Source: Cyanophora paradoxa
Taxonomy: Eukaryota; Glaucocystophyceae; Cyanophorales; Cyanophoraceae
NCBI GenBank assembly: GCA_004431415.1
Contig: QPMI01000036.1
Coordinates: 72,001-136,000, forward strand
Reading direction: 5' to 3'
DNA length: 64,000 bases
Shown: one piece after another, positions 41,885-53,749 of the stretch
How positions within the stretch are numbered: the first letter of the stretch is position 1
How the letters are laid out: the number at the start of each line of letters is the position of its first letter
Made by a program: the position numbers and the translations under genes
Notes under the pieces: model-generated
What the model was told of the DNA's origin: nothing
The model's database searches: none
What the model saw: only the letters and a program-made list of their open reading frames with translations

Positions 41885-44800
41885 CTACGCTGTTCGCTGC
41901 TTGGCTGTTTTCCGATGTTCCGGGGAACCCAGATCGTCAGCCTTGCGGCGCTCGCGCAGGCCGGATCGCAGGGACTTGGGTGCTGCCGTGGGCTTGGGGG
42001 CGACGTCCTTCCCCAGGTTCCGGCGAAGGGCGGCCTTGCGCAGCATCCCCCACGCCTCTCCGGAGAGGCAGCGGCAGGGGAGCCTGTTGAAGAGAGCGGC
42101 GAAGTGGAGGCCCTCCTTCTTGGCCGCGTGCTCCAGGTGCTCGTAGAAACTGGAGGTCGCAAAGTCCTCGATGAGGGCCGTCTCGTCGTGCAGGTGCGCG
42201 ACGGCCGCAAGCAGCTTCCTCACGTCAAGGTGCTTGTGCCAGCTCTCGACGTAGACGAGCCGCGGCTGCCGCCTGACGACAAGGCCCGTCCGCCACAGCT
42301 CCTGGTAGGGCCTCCTCTCCTCCCGGCTCCTGATCTCCCGATTCGGGTGCTGCGAGGATGGTCACTCCGGAAGGCGCCACGCGGGTGGGGGCGAATGGAC
42401 CGTGGACTGGGGGAGCATGCCCGTGCAGCGCAGGGATGGGTTGGTCGCCTCCTTGACCGGCGCGAGCGTCTCGGCCCAGCGGTCATGCGTCATGCCGTGT
42501 TGCTCGATGGGCGCGCCGATCTTGTGGGGCTCCTGCACCTTCAGGTACTCGTCCGCTACACCGAGGCCCTGCGCGCACAGCCCAAACCATGCTCCCTGGT
42601 GCCGCCTGAGCTCGGCGGCCTCGTGGTACGCCAAGCCGGCTGCATCGATGGCCTCGGCATCGCGCTTGCAGTAATCCTCCAGGCTCGCGCCGGCGGCCTG
42701 GTGGAAGAGCGCGATGGCATCCTGGGCCTGCTGCAGGGAGCCCCTCCAGTCGGCCTGCTCGCTGCAGAAGACGGCGAGCCGCTTGGCCAGCTGCGAGGCG
42801 CTCGCCAAATTGAGCTGCTCAGCCGGAACTTCGACGCCCAGATCACGCGCGGCCTTCACCACTCCGCCCGCAGCCGCTGCCTCCTCCGCCGACAGGGCTG
42901 GCGGGTCAGGGCAGACAGTGCAATCCGGCCAGCGGACAATCAAGACCTCCGGCTTGCAGAAGGCGCGGACAAGCCTGAAGGCGATCTTCTTCCCCCCGTT
43001 CTCCAGCTTCTGATTCGCCTGCGGTGGACGATTCTCGTCGCTGACAGCCGCGCCCACCCTCCTGACCCGCTTGGCTACAGCCTTGGTGCCAGAAGGCTTG
43101 CTGGCTTGCGCTGCGCCTCGCTGCCAGCCGCACAGCTTAACCTCGCAACACATGGCTCGGAGAGCACGCGGCGAACCTTGCGGCGCATCCGTGCCGGTGA
43201 GGCGACACCGTCGTCCTGTCGCCAGGCGTGGGTCAGTGGCTCTCTTCTAGCGCTCGCAATCAGTGGAATCTCGCGTACTTCGTCAAAACCTTCGTCCACC
43301 TGGTCCCAAGGATCCACCAGGTCCTCCGGCGGGTCCACCGGCGGGTCCACCGGCGGGTCCACCGGCGGGTCCACCGGCGGGTCCACCGGCGGGTCCACCG
43401 GCGGGTCCACCGGCGGGTCCACCGGCGGGTCCACCGGCGGGTCCACCGGCGGGTCCACCGGCGGGTCCACCGGCGGGTCCACCGGCGGGTCCACCGGCGG
43501 GTCCACCGGCGGGTCCACCGGCGGGTCCACCGGCGGGTCCACCGGCGGGTCCACCGGCGGGTCCACCGGCGGGTCCACCGGCGGGTCCACCGGCGGGTCC
43601 ACCGGCGGGTCCACCGGCGGGTCCACCGGCGGGTCCACCGGCGGGTCCACCGGCGGGTCCACCGGCGGGTCCACCGGCGGGTCCACCTGGTCCAGGGCGT
43701 CCACCCTGCGCCCCGCCGCGCGCGCCACAGCCAGAAGCCGCCGGTTGAGAGCCGCGATCATGCTGTCGCCCTCTGCTTTCCCAGCGGTCGCCTGCGCCAG
43801 CCAGAGGTGCATGCGCTCGAAGTCCTCGTCGGCCTCCGCCTTTGCGGCCGCTGCCGCGCGCAACGCCGCAGCCACCTGCTCCTCCAGCGCCTTGATCTTG
43901 CCGTCGGCCTCCGTCTGCGCCGCCGACGCCGCCAGGGCTGCCGCCGACGCCGCCACGGCTGCCGCCTCCATACGGCCTTGTAGGTCCGCGATCTTGGCCG
44001 CGTCCTCCGCAGCAGCGTCTTCGGCCGCGTCCACCCTGCGCCCCGCCGCGCGCGCCACAGCCAGAAGCCGCCGGTTGAGAGCCGCGATCATGCTGTCGCC
44101 CTCTGCTTTCCCAGCGGTCGCCTGCGCCAGCCAGAGGTGCATGCGCTCGAAGTCCTCGTCGGCCTCCGCCTTTGCGGCCGCTGCCGCGCGCAACGCCGCA
44201 GCCACCTGCTCCTCCAGCGCCTTGATCTTGCCGTCGGCCTCCGTCTGCGCCGCCGACGCCGCCAGGGCTGCCGCCGACGCCGCCACGGCTGCCGCCTCCA
44301 CACGGCCTTGTAGGTCCGCGATCTTGGCCGCGTCCTCCGCAGCAGCGTCTTCGGCCGCGTCCACCCTGCGCCCCGCCGCGCGCGCCACAGCCAGAAGCCG
44401 CCGGTTGAGAGCCGCGATCATGCTGTCGCCCTCCGCTTTCCCAGCGGTCGCCTGCGCCAGCCAGAGGTGCATGCGCTCGAAGTCCTCGTCGGCCTCCGCC
44501 TTTGCGGCCGCTGCCGCGCGCAACGCCGCAGCCACCTGCTCCTCCAGCGCCTTGATCTTGCCGCCGGCCTCCGTCTGCGCCGCCGACGCCGCCAGGGCTG
44601 CCGCCGACGCCGCCACGGCTGCCGCCTCCATACGGCCTTGTAGGTCCGCGATCTTGGCCGCGTCCTCCGCAGCAGCGTCTTCGGCCGCGTCCACCCTGCG
44701 CCCCGCCGCGCGCGCCACAGCCAGAAGCCGCCGGTTGAGATCCGCGATAATGCTGTCGCCCTCCGCTTTCCCAGCGGTCGCCTGCGCCAGCCAGAGGTGC

Positions 44801-46743
44801 ATGCGCTCGAAGTCCTCGTCGGCCTCCGCCTTTGCGGCCGCTGCCGCGCGCAACGCCGCAGCCACCTGCTCCTCCAGCGCCTTGATCTTGCCGCCGGCCT
44901 CCGTCTGCGCCGCCGACGCCGCCAGGGCTGCCGCCGACGCCGCCACGGCTGCCGCCTCCACACGGCCTTGTAGGTCCGCGATCTTGGCCGCGTCCTCCGC
45001 AGCAGCGTCTTCGGCCGCGTCCACCCTGCGCCCCGCCGCGCGCGCCACAGCCAGAAGCCGCCGGTTGAGAGCCGCGATCATGCTGTCGCCCTCTGCTTTC
45101 CCAGCGGTCGCCTGCGCCAGCCAGAGGTGCATGCGCTCGAAGTCCTCGTCGGCCTCCGCCTTTGCGGCCGCTGCCGCGCGCAACGCCGCAGCCACCTGCT
45201 CCTCCAGCGCCTTGATCTTGCCGTCGGCCTCCGTCTGCGCCGCCGACGCCGCCAGGGCTGCCGCCGACGCCGCCACGGCTGCCGCCTCCACACGGCCTTG
45301 TAGGTCCGCGATCTTGGCCGCGTCCTCCGCAGCAGCGTCTTCGGCCGCGTCCACCCTGCGCCCCGACGCGCGCGCCACAGCCAGAAGCCGCCGGTTGAGA
45401 TCCGCGATAATGCTGTCGCCCTCCGCTTTCCCAGCGGTCGCCTGCGCCAGCCAGAGGTGCATGCGCTCGAAGTCCTCGTCGGCCTCCGCCTTTGCGGCCG
45501 CTGCCGCGCGCAACGCCGTAGCCACCTGCTCCTCCAGCGCCTTGATCTTGCCGCCGGCCTCCGTCTGCGCCGCCGACGCCGCCAGGGCTGCCGCCGACGC
45601 CGCCACGGCTGCCGCCTCCACACGGCCTTGTAGGTCCGCGATCTTGGCCGCGTCCTCCGCAGCAGCGTCTTCGGCCGCGTCCACCCTGCGCCCCGCCGCG
45701 CGCGCCACAGCCAGAAGCCGCCGGTTGAGAGCCGCGATCATGCTGTCGCCCTCTGCTTTCCCAGCGGTCGCCTGCGCCAGCCAGAGGTGCATGCGCTCGA
45801 AGTCCTCGTCGGCCTCCGCCTTTGCGGCCGCTGCCGCGCGCAACGCCGCAGCCACCTGCTCCTCCAGCACCTTGATCTTGCCGTCGGCCTCCGTCTGCGC
45901 CGCCGACGCCGCCAGGGCTGCCGCCGACGCCGCCACGGCTGCCGCCTCCACACGGCCTTGTAGGTCCGCGATCTTGGCCGCGTCCTCCGCAGCAGCGTCT
46001 TCGGCCGCGTCCACCCTGCGCCCCGCCGCGCGCGCCACAGCCAGAAGCCGCCGGTTGAGAGCCGCGATCATGCTGTCGCCCTCCGCTTTCCCAGCGGTCG
46101 CCTGCGCCAGCCAGAGGTGCATGCGCTCGAAGTCCTCGTCGGCCTCCGCCTTTGCGGCCGCTGCCGCGCGCAACGCCGCAGCCACCTGCTCCTCCAGCGC
46201 CTTGATCTTGCCGTCGGCCTCCGTCTGCGCCGCCGACGCCGCCAGGGCTGCCGCCGACGCCGCCACGGCTGCCGCCTCCATACGGCCTTGTAGGTCCGCG
46301 ATCTTGGCCGCGTCCTCCGCAGCAGCGTCTTCGGCCGCGTCCACCCTGCGCCCCGCCGCGCGCGCCACAGCCAGAAGCCGCCGGTTGAGTGCGTCCAGCT
46401 GGATCTCAAGAGCCTCGAACTTTTCTTTGGCATCTGCCATGGCCGACGCCTCCCGCACTGCCCGGGTAACAGCCTCCGCACGGGCACGCTCTGCGTCTCT
46501 GCGCCCGTGCAGCGCCTGGTCAGCTGCGAACGGCACAGACCAGCACACCGGGCGCACTGGTGCAGGGTCTGGAGCCTCTGGAGCTGCTCCCGAAGGTTGC
46601 TGGTGCTCTCCCTGGCTTCGAAGAGCCGGCTCTCGAGAGCCGCGAAGCCAACTGCGGCGTCTGTTTTCTCGCCGAGATACCGGGTCTCCAGTCTTTGTCG
46701 GTTACGCTGCTCGTCTGCAAGGCTTCGCCGCAGAGCGTTCTGA
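41885..46743 (-). CDS. Giant coiled-coil protein: eight 110-aa repeats plus PPVD array
   Basis: The minus strand encodes heptad-rich helix (LADEQRNRQRLETRYLGEKT, ARESTSNLREQLQRLQTLHQ), a short intron, then 8 full and one partial copies of a 110-residue unit. The unit starts ALNRRLLAVARAAGRRVDAA and includes AAKIADLQGR, ADGKIKALEEQVAAALRAAA and DEDFERMHLWLAQATAGKAE. About 30 VDPP tetrapeptides follow, then DLVDPWDQVDEGFDEVREIP. After another intron comes non-repetitive sequence (SDENRPPQANQKLENGGKKI, FCKPEVLIVRWPDCTVCPDP, WRGSLQQAQDAIALFHQAAG). The last exon has VVRRQPRLVYVESWHKHLDV, then FYEHLEHAAKKEGLHFAALF, with stop at 41885. I recognise no family; it looks like a filamentous scaffold with a globular C-terminal domain. 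The first exon is unresolved: the ATG at 47168 (MSLLRSEFFLLCKRADVIAA) is a candidate, joined by an intron ending at 46744. Confidence 0.75.
43331..43686 (-). repeat. 12-bp coding minisatellite (VDPP)n
   Basis: About 30 perfect copies of GTCCACCGGCGG (+ strand) encoding VDPP on the minus strand. Perfect identity implies recent expansion or continuing homogenisation. Confidence 0.95.
43700..46390 (-). repeat. 330-bp coding tandem repeat, 8 copies
   Basis: Eight units of exactly 330 bp (110 codons), about 98-99% identical. They differ at a few recurring sites: Met/Val in QGRM/QGRV, A/S in RAAG/RASG, ADGK/AGGK, and AAL/ADL at the junction. The variants occur in non-neighbouring units, a mark of unequal exchange or conversion. 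Confidence 0.95.
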
Positions 46744-46871
46744 GTGACGGTGAGTGATAACAAGTGAGCTGAAGATACTTTGACAATGAGGTACGTAGAA
46801 GCACGGACAAGTTTACTTGAGTGTTTCCAGGACCTCCCGAGACTCAGCAGATTATTCGAAGCTATCTGCAA

Positions 46872-49800
46872 GACTTGAAATCAAGAGCTACAGATGAGTA
46901 GCGAGCAAATAATCAACGCACGGCATATCCATTACCGGTTGCCATAGCTGCTACAGCGACAGCTACATGAACATACTTATTTCCAGCGACAGCTTTAATG
47001 TACTTTCCAGCGACGGCTCCGGATGCCGACAGAACGCGAGGCTGCCCGAGGCGTTGGCTGCAATCAAATTCGCACTTCGGAAACAACACTAACCAGTCTC
47101 ATTGCTTGTGCCGCGATGACGTCGGCTCTCTTGCACAAAAGAAAGAACTCGCTGCGCAGAAGGCTCATCGTTAGTGCTTCCGAGGGCGCCTTGACTGAGC
47201 AGGTCCGCGCGTACGTCGGGGGGCGAACGATCGATCTTCTTGGTCGTGCTCGCAGCTCTGCAGGCGGGTTCCTACCTGCGCAAGAGACAAGAATCAGCTC
47301 TCAAAGGCTGCAGTAGCGCGTTCAGCCCCCAGTCTAATCGGGCAGACTGAAGGACTAACGGCCGCGCAGTCAGAAGTCAGCCTTCGCGCCCGCAGGGTTA
47401 GAGCGAGCGCACTTCACGCATTTTAGGTGACTTTGAGCCCTCAGCTTCCTATGGCGCGCTTCGAATCTGTCTCCTTCGGCCCCTACGTAAGAGCGGGGCG
47501 GCGCTTGGGCCCTGACGCGGCCCCAGCCCTGAGCGACGAACCTTATTGAGCTCTTAGCGGTGCAGACGCCAACAAGATCGAACGCAGGGCTGGCGAGGCG
47601 CGCCGTGCACCGGCTGGCCGGCGCACACACTCCTGATGTATGTACCCCGGCGGAAGCCGGGCAGTCCGGACCGCTCCGGCCACTCGGACCGCTCCGACCC
47701 GCTCGGCGGTGCTTAGCGGGTCCTGCTGGACCACAATGAGCAGCTGGACATCCGATCTTGGGTTGCTCATAGAGCAACTATCTGGCACCTTGAGGCGCTG
47801 GAGTCCGCCAGCCCATTGATGCCACAGAGCATCCGATGATCATAGCAAATCGCTGGAATGCCCTATGATATGACTGGCACCGCCGATGGAGTGGCGCTGC
47901 ATGTGTCGTGGCCGCAGCCGCCAAGCTCAAAGCTTAAGATAAGCTTGACGGTTGCCATAAGATGACCGGCACCATCGCCCGTTGCAATTGCCGCAGTGCC
48001 CGCCATCGGATTGCGACAATCCGCGCTTGCGCTGTACATACTATATCCGTACCGTTGGCTGCATGCAGTGCCCGCCAAGAATTCGAAGGCGAATTAGCGT
48101 CGCTTATGTGCGTACCCACCAGGCTGATGAGGCGTGCTTTATTGGATGTTCGCTACCCCCTCATGATCACCCCCTGCACGCCCTGGGACTTCCTCTGCTT
48201 ACCTATCCTACAGGTTGACTGTTGACTGTCATATCGCGTCTTCATTGACTGTCTTTTCACGTCTTCATGAATCGGTTGCAGTGAGGTCTCCGTATCCGGT
48301 ACTCGATCACACATCTTCTGAGAAGCTCGCCTTACGCTCGGTGCTCCTATTGTAACCGCTGAGCAGCTGCAGCGGCTCATTTTGTGCATGCAGATGCGTG
48401 CTATGGCAGCTTCGCAATTGATCCTGGGCTTGCCAAGTGAGGTCAAGACTTTTTTTTCTATGTGGTTGAACTTGGTTCATGCTGCTCTCAATTTGCTGCT
48501 CTTTGATCCCACCATCATTAGCACATGCTTCTAGCTATAGCTATAGTTCTGATCGGGAACACAGCCAACAAACCATTTACTACAGAGAACACATGTAATC
48601 AGCAAACCATTTAATCCATACCATTTGCACATTGCACAGCGTTCAATAGTGATAACAGTGATCAGCGTTCTGTTGCTGATCGGGGTTTTCTAGGCCTGAC
48701 CGGTGGCACTTCATTAGCTTCAGCGCCGGCTAGCTAGCGCTATATATACTAGTACTAAGTAGTTTACTGTATTGCAGTACCCGTGTTAACAGTACCCCCT
48801 TTGCAAGCAGTTCAGTTCGTTTCATTGACACGTGCACCCTACCCCCCCTGCTGTGAAGCGCTGCATGCTTTTTTGATTGCTTGCTCTCTTTCTCTCTCTC
48901 CTTCAATTTCCTGGCCTAAAGCCCACTTGTGCACTCATGCACTAGTCACCGCCTTGTGTGCTTTTTTTTCTCACTGCAGCTGTCACCATCAGCTTTCGCT
49001 CTCGCGCGCCTCCCCATCGAATGGTGGAGAGTCACAGTGAGAATGGCCATGCTACCCTTGCACGTCAGTTGCTTTTGAGTTTATTTGAACATGATCATGA
49101 AACCTCTCTGAACTGCGTTTTCATGTTTTAATGCTTTTCCCTGCCGGCTGTAGCATTAAAATCATTCTGGCGATTTGCTTTAATGCTTAATACTAATCAT
49201 TCTGGCGATTTCTTCTTTCTACTGAGCATCTTCAACCTATATATATATATAGCTCAGCGGCTATTCCGCACCTGCAGATGTTTTGTACACCTGGTTTCGC
49301 TCGCTTTCTTGGTTTGTGCACATTGGCACAGGGTTGGAGTGGATATACATTTTGGATCGGCGAGGGTCAGAAGGGCTAGTTTCCGGTGCGGTTGAGCATT
49401 CTCCTGCGTGCTGTGCAACGCTGGCAGGCTGGCGGCGCGAGCGAGCTGACTCTCAGTGAGCTGGTAGTCTAGGAGCAAGCACAGGTACAGGGTACAAGTG
49501 TGTCACCCGGGGCGTGAGCCCGGGAGGGGTACATGAAAACATGAAAAGTAGTGGGGGTCCGACCGTCGGACGGTCCAATCGGCACACTCAAAGAGAGTGC
49601 GCATGCAGCAGAGACTAAGGCCAAGCACCGCGAGTACTACGGTAACGGGACTCGGGGCGCCGGCTCCTCAGGGCCTGACGGCAGAAAGCCGTCACGGCGT
49701 GCCACGGTGAGGCAATAGCCGGCTGGATATATATATACATCAAAATTTGGATATAAATTTAAATATACATTGGAAGTTCAACGGTTTGCAAGACTCGCTC

Positions 49801-50396
49801 TACATCTCTCCCTCCGGATCCTGACTCAATGACCTCCAAGTGCCGCAGTGCTTCTGTGGAATGGTTGATCATGATGTGCTAAGTGACATGCCATGATGGC
49901 CCATGATGAGCTAAATGATCAAGATCATCATCGTGAGTATTCAAGTAGTATTTGTACGTGTGATATCAAGTTCTTTCAGGCCCCGGGCCCTGGGGCTAAA
50001 GTTTTATTCTGAAGACTCGAGACTGGTTTTATATGCTGAAGACTTGAGACAGGAATGCTTGAATCAGATAGATTTAAATTTCGATTGCTGCCAATAGATT
50101 TCTAGATCACACATAAATGATTTTGTTCATCATGGCATGTGATGCTTGCGCATGAGATCGTATATACGTATACTTAGCACAGGATGCGATCCGGAAGGAT
50201 GCAGGAAGGATAAAGTTGTGCCATCCACGTCGGCTAGTCCTCTAGCCCTTATTTAGCCCTGTCCTCTGCATGTACCCTTGTACCTGTTGCCATCTGAGAA
50301 GGAGAGAGAGAAGAGAGAAAGCAGTAGACTGGGTATGACAAAGCCAGAGGCCCAGGCAAGAAGAGAGTACAAGGGAAGGGGTACAGGGCCCGCCCT
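46872..50396. other. AT-richer intergenic region
   Basis: No gene I can support in about 3.5 kb, apart from the possible 5' exon at 47168 of the coiled-coil gene. Composition drops well below the rest of the window between about 47.8 and 50.2 kb. Visible items: three CCAGCGACAGCT-like repeats (46945-47015), repeated GCAGTGCCCGCCA (47992 and 48065), an AGCTATAG repeat (48533-48548), TATATATATA runs (49240 and 49727), the hairpin-dense segment at 49501-49710, and clustered ATGATCAT-type sites (49860-49935). Confidence 0.6.
49501..49710 (+). ncRNA. Hairpin-dense segment, candidate structured RNA or element end
   Basis: Within 210 bases I can pair CCCGGG 49506-49511 with 49519-49524, GACCG 49561-49565 with CGGTC 49571-49575, CACTC 49585-49589 with GAGTG 49595-49599 (loop AAAGA), and GACGGC 49677-49682 with GCCGTC 49688-49693 (loop AGAAA). 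GC content is much higher than in the flanks, and the 3' border is a TATATATATA run. I tested it by eye against hammerhead, group I/II intron and RNase P cores and found no convincing match. It could be a non-coding RNA or a relic of a mobile element. Confidence 0.35.
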
Positions 50397-53295
50397 CTAT
50401 CCGATGAATGCTTGGACCACATCGCGGGCAAATGCAGTTGCTTTCTGCAGTCGTCTCCCCAAACTTGTGTCTTCGTTGGGCCTCTGCGCAGGCAATCAGA
50501 CTACAATGTGCTGTCAGTCCCGCCTCCCCCTGCACCGTGGTGGCGGCCTTGAGGTTCGCGATGGTTTCGTCTCTGGCGAGGAGCGTCGCCTGCAAATCCT
50601 GCGCAGGAGATGAATCTTGGCGATGCCTTGATTGCCTGCACTCACGGACTTCAATGTGAGCTCGGAGAGAAGCCACGGTGGCGCCCGAACTGCTCTGCAG
50701 TGCCGCAAGGGTGGCCTCCAGCGCGGTGGTGCCCCTGTCTTTCAGCAGGAGCGCCAGCTCCAGGTCCTGCACGGGGATCAGAGAGTGCCCTCCAGCATTC
50801 AGTCCCGCTGCACCTTGATCTGTGCGGCACTGTGGGCGGCGAGGTCCTGCAGGCCGCACGTCTTCGCTGCGCAAAGAGCAATGTCGCACAGCAGGTTCTG
50901 ACACAAGGAAGCATCAGAGAATGGAAGGAAATCCGAGCGATTGGCCTTACGTCACGTTGCGTCGCAAGCTTCGCGTTTAACCCGAGAGCATAACCCAGCT
51001 CCCCAGTGGCATTCTGCAGAAATTGGCGTCCGTGGTCAGGCAGAAGAACAAGGCTTGACGTGGCTCATGGTCTGCACCACGAGCTCAGATGAGAGGCGAG
51101 CCACATCGGCCCGCAATCCCTGCGGTCATGTCTAAGCTGCCACATCGTAGTCAGCAGTCGGCAGGGCGGCACCTGGGCCTCCGGATCCTGGGCGTGCTTT
51201 GTCGGTCCCGAGACGTGCAGCCACTGCAGGGCAAGCAAGCGTGAGACCAAGATTCCGCGCCGATTCGGGAGAGACCGCACAAGAATGGCACAGGCCAGGA
51301 ACGCAAGCGCCAGCAGGGCACAGGATCCCCAGGTGGCCTTGAGCCTTGTGGTCCTTGTAACCGCCACCTCCCGCCCCTCGGCCGCCTGCCTTGCCACCTC
51401 CACCGTCACCGCCGGAGCGTCGCTGGCCTCCTTAGCCATTGCCTCCCCCGCCGTCGCCCGCGCCTCTGCGTCCTTCATCCCCGCCTCCGCCGCCGCCGCC
51501 CGTGCCTCCGTATCCTTCAGCCCCGCCTCCGCCGCCGCCGCCCGTGCCTCTGCGTCCTTCATCCCTGCCTCCGCCGCCGCCGCCCGTGCCTCCGCATCCT
51601 TCATCCCCGCCTCCGCCGCCGTCGCCCGCGCCTCTGCGTCCTTCATTCCCTCCTCCGCCGCCATCGCCCGCGCCTCCGCGTCCTTCATCCCCTCCTCCGC
51701 CACACGCGTCGCCTCAATCGCAGCGTCGGCGGCCACCTTCGCTTCTTTCTCCCGTGTCTCCACCGCTTTCAGCTGCAGGTCCTTCGAGCGTAAATCGTTC
51801 GACGCTCGGCGCCCTTTGTCTAGTGCTTCGCGACGCTTTGCATCGGCATCCGCGCTCGCCTTGCGCGCGTCCTCCTGCGCCGCGGCCGCGGCTGCCCGCG
51901 CCGCTTCGATCTCGTTGCGTGCTGCTTCAAGCTCGACGCGCGCCGCCGCCAGCTCGACGTTGGTTGTTGCCGCCCGCGTCTCCGCCACCGCCTTGGCCTC
52001 GACGGCGGTAGCCAACGCCGTCTCCTTCTCCCCGCGCTCTCGGTTTATCGCCTCCAGAACCGCGGCAAGCTCGACGCACGAGACCACGTTCGCCGGCATT
52101 GCCGGCACACCAGTCTGCAGGAGTGCCTTCGCCAGCCGCAGCGGGATAGAGACTAGAGGCGGCGGGCACCTGCAGGTCGTCGTCGCAGTAAGCCCCCGGA
52201 GCCAAAGCGGAAGAAGCGCCAGAGCCCTTGCCTGCCAACTGCTCGGGGCGTCAGGCGGTGCCGGGAGATTCAAACGGGAAAGGAAGACAGAGCCAGGTTG
52301 CCGGCGCTTGGGTTGTGGCGATTTGTGTCTACCTTGAACAGCGGGCCTCTGTGACTTGCAATCGCGGTCTGCACAGTAGCCTGTTAAAAAGCGTCAGAGT
52401 GGCCTGGGAAAACATGGTGCGAGACTTTCAAAGACCTGGAGCTCGGAATCCAGGAAGGGAGCGCCAGAAGAGCTAGCGCTAGCTTCCTGCTCGGGCGTAA
52501 ATGGCCGCTCTGGCCGGCCGGCTGAGGCGAAGCGCTCGGAGCTGTCAGCACGCCGAGGCTCGGCCGGCGGTGGCGTGTTCTCCTTGTCGAGTGCCTGGAA
52601 GAGACTAACCTGTGGCGATGCGGAGGCTGAGCAAATGGAACGCGCGTTGGATTCAGAACAGCAACGGACCAGGTTGCAGTTGCGGACGGTTTCGCCGCCG
52701 GCCCCAACGAAGTCGACGTTCGTTGAGCCGCACTTGACGTGCAGAACCACGTTCTGCTGAGAGTACAACTCCGTCTCCGAACGCTGAAGTGGGAGGCAAA
52801 AGACGACCCGACGCTTCCCTCCGAACGCAGCCAAGGGGTAGCCGCGAAGGACGACCGCATGCGCGTCCACGTCAGGTTCGATATACGCGCGAAGGTCAGG
52901 TTTCAACAGATCGCGGTTGACCTCCGGCTTTAACGTGTCCCAGTTCGCCATCGCATGGTCAGCGAAGCCAACCCGGAGGATGATATCTGATCATGACGCG
53001 GCGCGTGAGATATGCAGTTGTCGCAGACTGCGAAGCCAGCAAGCGCACCCTTCACGAAGTCCTGCTTGTTTTGAGCAAATTCAAACACCCAGGTGTAGAC
53101 TGAAGAAGCGGAATCGATCTCGGCGCGAAGGAGGGCAACACAGAGACGGTCCGCGGAGAAGCCTGGAAAGCCCTCAGCCTCCAAGCGTACGGTCTTGACA
53201 CAGTCGCATTTCTCCGCGGAGAGAACCGCATCCAGCATTGCCTTCTCGCGCTGCAACTTCGGCGAGCAGGCGCCGGACGGCTTCAGGCTCGGCAT
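50397..53295 (-). CDS. Coiled-coil protein with KEN-box-like motif, unknown
   Basis: The ATG at 53295 opens MPSLKPSGACSPKLQREKAM, then VKTVRLEAEGFPGFSADRLC and YTWVFEFAQNKQDFVK. A second exon has LKPDLRAYIEPDVDAHAVVL, GKRRVVFCLPLQRSETELYS, QNVVLHVKCGSTNVDFVGAG and then VSLFQALDKENTPPPAEP. The large exon (about 52140-51280) is a coiled coil with six 15-residue units (AAEAGMKDAEARAAA). Further exons run GLRADVARLSSELVVQTMSH, NATGELGYALGLNAKLATQR, DLELALLLKDRGTTALEATL, DLQATLLARDETIANLKAAT and LGRRLQKATAFARDVVQAFI, with G and TAG (50397-50399). A hydrophobic stretch (CALLALAFLACAILV, near 51290) could be a membrane segment or lie in an intron. KENTPP resembles an APC/C-Cdh1 KEN degron plus a proline-directed kinase site. 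No family recognised. Confidence 0.65.
51440..51715 (-). repeat. 45-bp coding repeat (15-residue coiled-coil unit), 6 copies
   Basis: Six units encode AAEAGMKDAEARAAA with minor changes (E/A, L/M, D/T). The 15-residue length is one more than two heptads, so either the coil phase drifts or it uses hendecad-like packing. Confidence 0.85.
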
Positions 53296-53299
53296 CCTG

Positions 53300-53649
53300 C
53301 GAGAGAACCGCGGAAATAGCTCGGCTTCAGCGGAATCAGAGAAAACCGCTGCACGCGCAGCAGCCGGATCGCCGGAACTCCTGTACGTACGCGTGATAGC
53401 TGAGAGCTCGCGGTCCTCCAGTGAGCGCCGCTTGGCGTGCAGTAGATAATCTCAAAGCACGCCACGCACGCGCCTACTGAAGGCGATCGATTTTAAGGAG
53501 GACTCGCTGAGAAGCTAGCTGCTCCGGCTGCAGTCCAGGAGCATCTCAAGCCCGTCCTGCCGAGAAGCCTATCCGCCCGACCAAAGACCATAGAAGCACC
53601 TTCAAAGGCGGTTGTCACCGGTTTGTCACACACCGGTCGTGACGATTTG
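53300..53649. other. Upstream region of the coiled-coil gene
   Basis: No gene seen; it separates the ATG at 53295 from the satellite array. GGTTGTCACCGGTTTGTCACACACCGGTCGTGAC (53609-53642) is a set of short inverted GGTGT/GTGAC repeats at the array edge. Confidence 0.45.
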
Positions 53650-53749
53650 GGGTACGGGTTGTGACGGCTTCGGAGGGGGTCTGCGCCATGGGTCGGGTCT
53701 GCCGCTGTGCTGAGCGGCGCCTGGGCCCTACGTGCGCATGTGGAACCAG

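Noticed and set aside
43331-43686. CRISPR-like direct repeats
   Set aside because: The copies are contiguous 12-bp units without spacers, in a eukaryotic coding exon.
41915-46747. A 1610-codon open frame on the + strand (GGST, GRRV-type repeats)
   Set aside because: It is the antisense of the heptad-rich repeat gene on the minus strand. The 330-bp and 12-bp periods are multiples of three, so all antisense frames stay open; the minus-strand product has coherent coiled-coil character.
47023-47316. Plus-strand 97-residue frame
   Set aside because: There is no motif, and it overlaps a plausible minus-strand first exon of the coiled-coil gene. The evidence is too weak to call.
49561-49740. Group I or group II intron, or hammerhead ribozyme
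   Set aside because: AGACTAA resembles a group I P7 strand and CCTGACGG resembles part of a hammerhead core, but no matching partner strand, catalytic triad or CTGANGA...GAAA arrangement is present.
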